Assembly: GCA_016764415.1 (NCBI GenBank)
Contig: JAESRY010000158.1
Coordinates: 1 to 5,832, forward strand
Length of the DNA: 5,832 bases
Origin: Cycloclasticus sp.
GTDB lineage: Bacteria; Pseudomonadota; Gammaproteobacteria; Methylococcales; Cycloclasticaceae
Direction: 5' to 3'
Shown here: positions 5,691 through 5,832 of the stretch, in pieces
Position numbering within the stretch: position 1 is the first letter of the stretch
Layout of the letters: each line of letters begins with the position of its first letter
Program-made: the position numbers and the translations under genes
Notes under the pieces: model-generated
Told to the model about the DNA's origin: nothing
Seen by the model: the letters and a program-made list of their open reading frames with translations, nothing else
Database searches by the model: none

Positions 5691-5746
5691 TTGGTAGATT
5701 GCGCCCCCATCCCAGCCTTCCCCCTCAGAGGGGGAAGGCGTTTAAG
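5579..5746. repeat. Tandem duplication, copy 2 (remnant plus palindrome)
   Basis: Second copy of 5323-5490, at an offset of 256 bases and without gaps. Between stop codon and palindrome stem (5691-5725) only 2 of 35 bases differ, fewer than in the coding part (17 of 112), which suggests the palindrome segment has been held more constant or was homogenised later. Confidence 0.88.
5704..5740. repeat. REP-like palindrome F, strongest stem of the window
   Basis: Head CCCCCATCCCAG (5704-5715) leads into an uninterrupted 11-bp stem: 5715-5725 pairs with 5729-5739 around a 3-base loop CAG. The final G of the head is the first base of the stem. This is more perfect than the equivalent element at 5448-5484, although the adjoining gene fragment is degraded. 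GTTTAAG follows, so the run of T is too short for a convincing intrinsic terminator. Confidence 0.8.
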
Positions 5747-5832
5747 CGAGACAAAGAGAGTATGTTACTTTCTACTTTGTTAGGGGTGGGAACTAAAACA
5801 ATGTAAATCTCACGCTTTATTCCCTCCCCTTT
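5747..5832. other. AT-rich non-coding tail with a palindrome cut by the window end
   Basis: No gene is visible. At the right edge CCCTCCCC (5822-5829) preceded by ATT is identical to the left arms at 86-93 and 316-323, so another REP-like element starts here and continues beyond the window. GTTAGGGGTGGG (5779-5790) resembles the G-rich tail of the palindrome at 460-495 and may be a decayed remnant, but this is weak. Confidence 0.5.

Noticed and set aside
5752..5779. Inverted repeat CAAAG / CTTTG
   Set aside because: Only five pairs with an 18-base loop and no continuing stem; expected by chance in AT-rich DNA.

Overview
The window looks like bacterial chromosome from a low-to-moderate GC, probably marine, aromatic-degrading gammaproteobacterium. 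The gene content (a naphthalene/biphenyl-type ring-hydroxylating dioxygenase, a cis-dihydrodiol dehydrogenase and a PQQ alcohol dehydrogenase), the AT-leaning codons and the AT-rich intergenic DNA full of short G/C-run palindromes would fit Cycloclasticus or a relative. That genus assignment is inference and cannot be proved from this sequence.

Layout: 1-520 is a non-coding tandem array of three related units, each built from AT-rich DNA plus REP-like palindromes (C-rich arm, short loop, G-rich arm). 521-669 is an AT-rich leader. 670-5434 holds four same-strand genes with gaps of 13, 0 and 9 bases, almost certainly one operon: a lipoprotein-type PQQ dehydrogenase fused to cytochrome c; the dioxygenase large (alpha) subunit; its small (beta) subunit; and an NAD-dependent SDR of the cis-dihydrodiol dehydrogenase type. 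5435-5832 is non-coding and contains REP-like palindromes and a degenerate second copy of the 3' end of the SDR gene.

The dioxygenase would add O2 across an aromatic ring to give a cis-dihydrodiol, and the SDR would rearomatise it to a catechol with production of NADH. The PQQ enzyme would oxidise an alcohol in the periplasm and pass electrons through its own haem to the respiratory chain. Its place as first gene suggests that the natural substrate, or an intermediate, carries a hydroxyl group outside the ring (for example a hydroxymethyl or hydroxyalkyl side chain); this is inference. Ferredoxin, ferredoxin reductase, ring-cleavage dioxygenase, PQQ synthesis and a regulator are not in the window and must be encoded elsewhere.

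The most notable points are: a DYD motif in the PQQ enzyme matching the extra aspartate of lanthanide-dependent enzymes; the pairing of that enzyme, as a lipoprotein, with a Rieske dioxygenase operon; the upstream array, in which one unit is explained by an 89-base deletion between two TCCCCT repeats; a perfect hairpin that shares its G-arm with a canonical G-quadruplex motif; and a 256-base-offset duplication of the SDR 3' end with its downstream palindrome.
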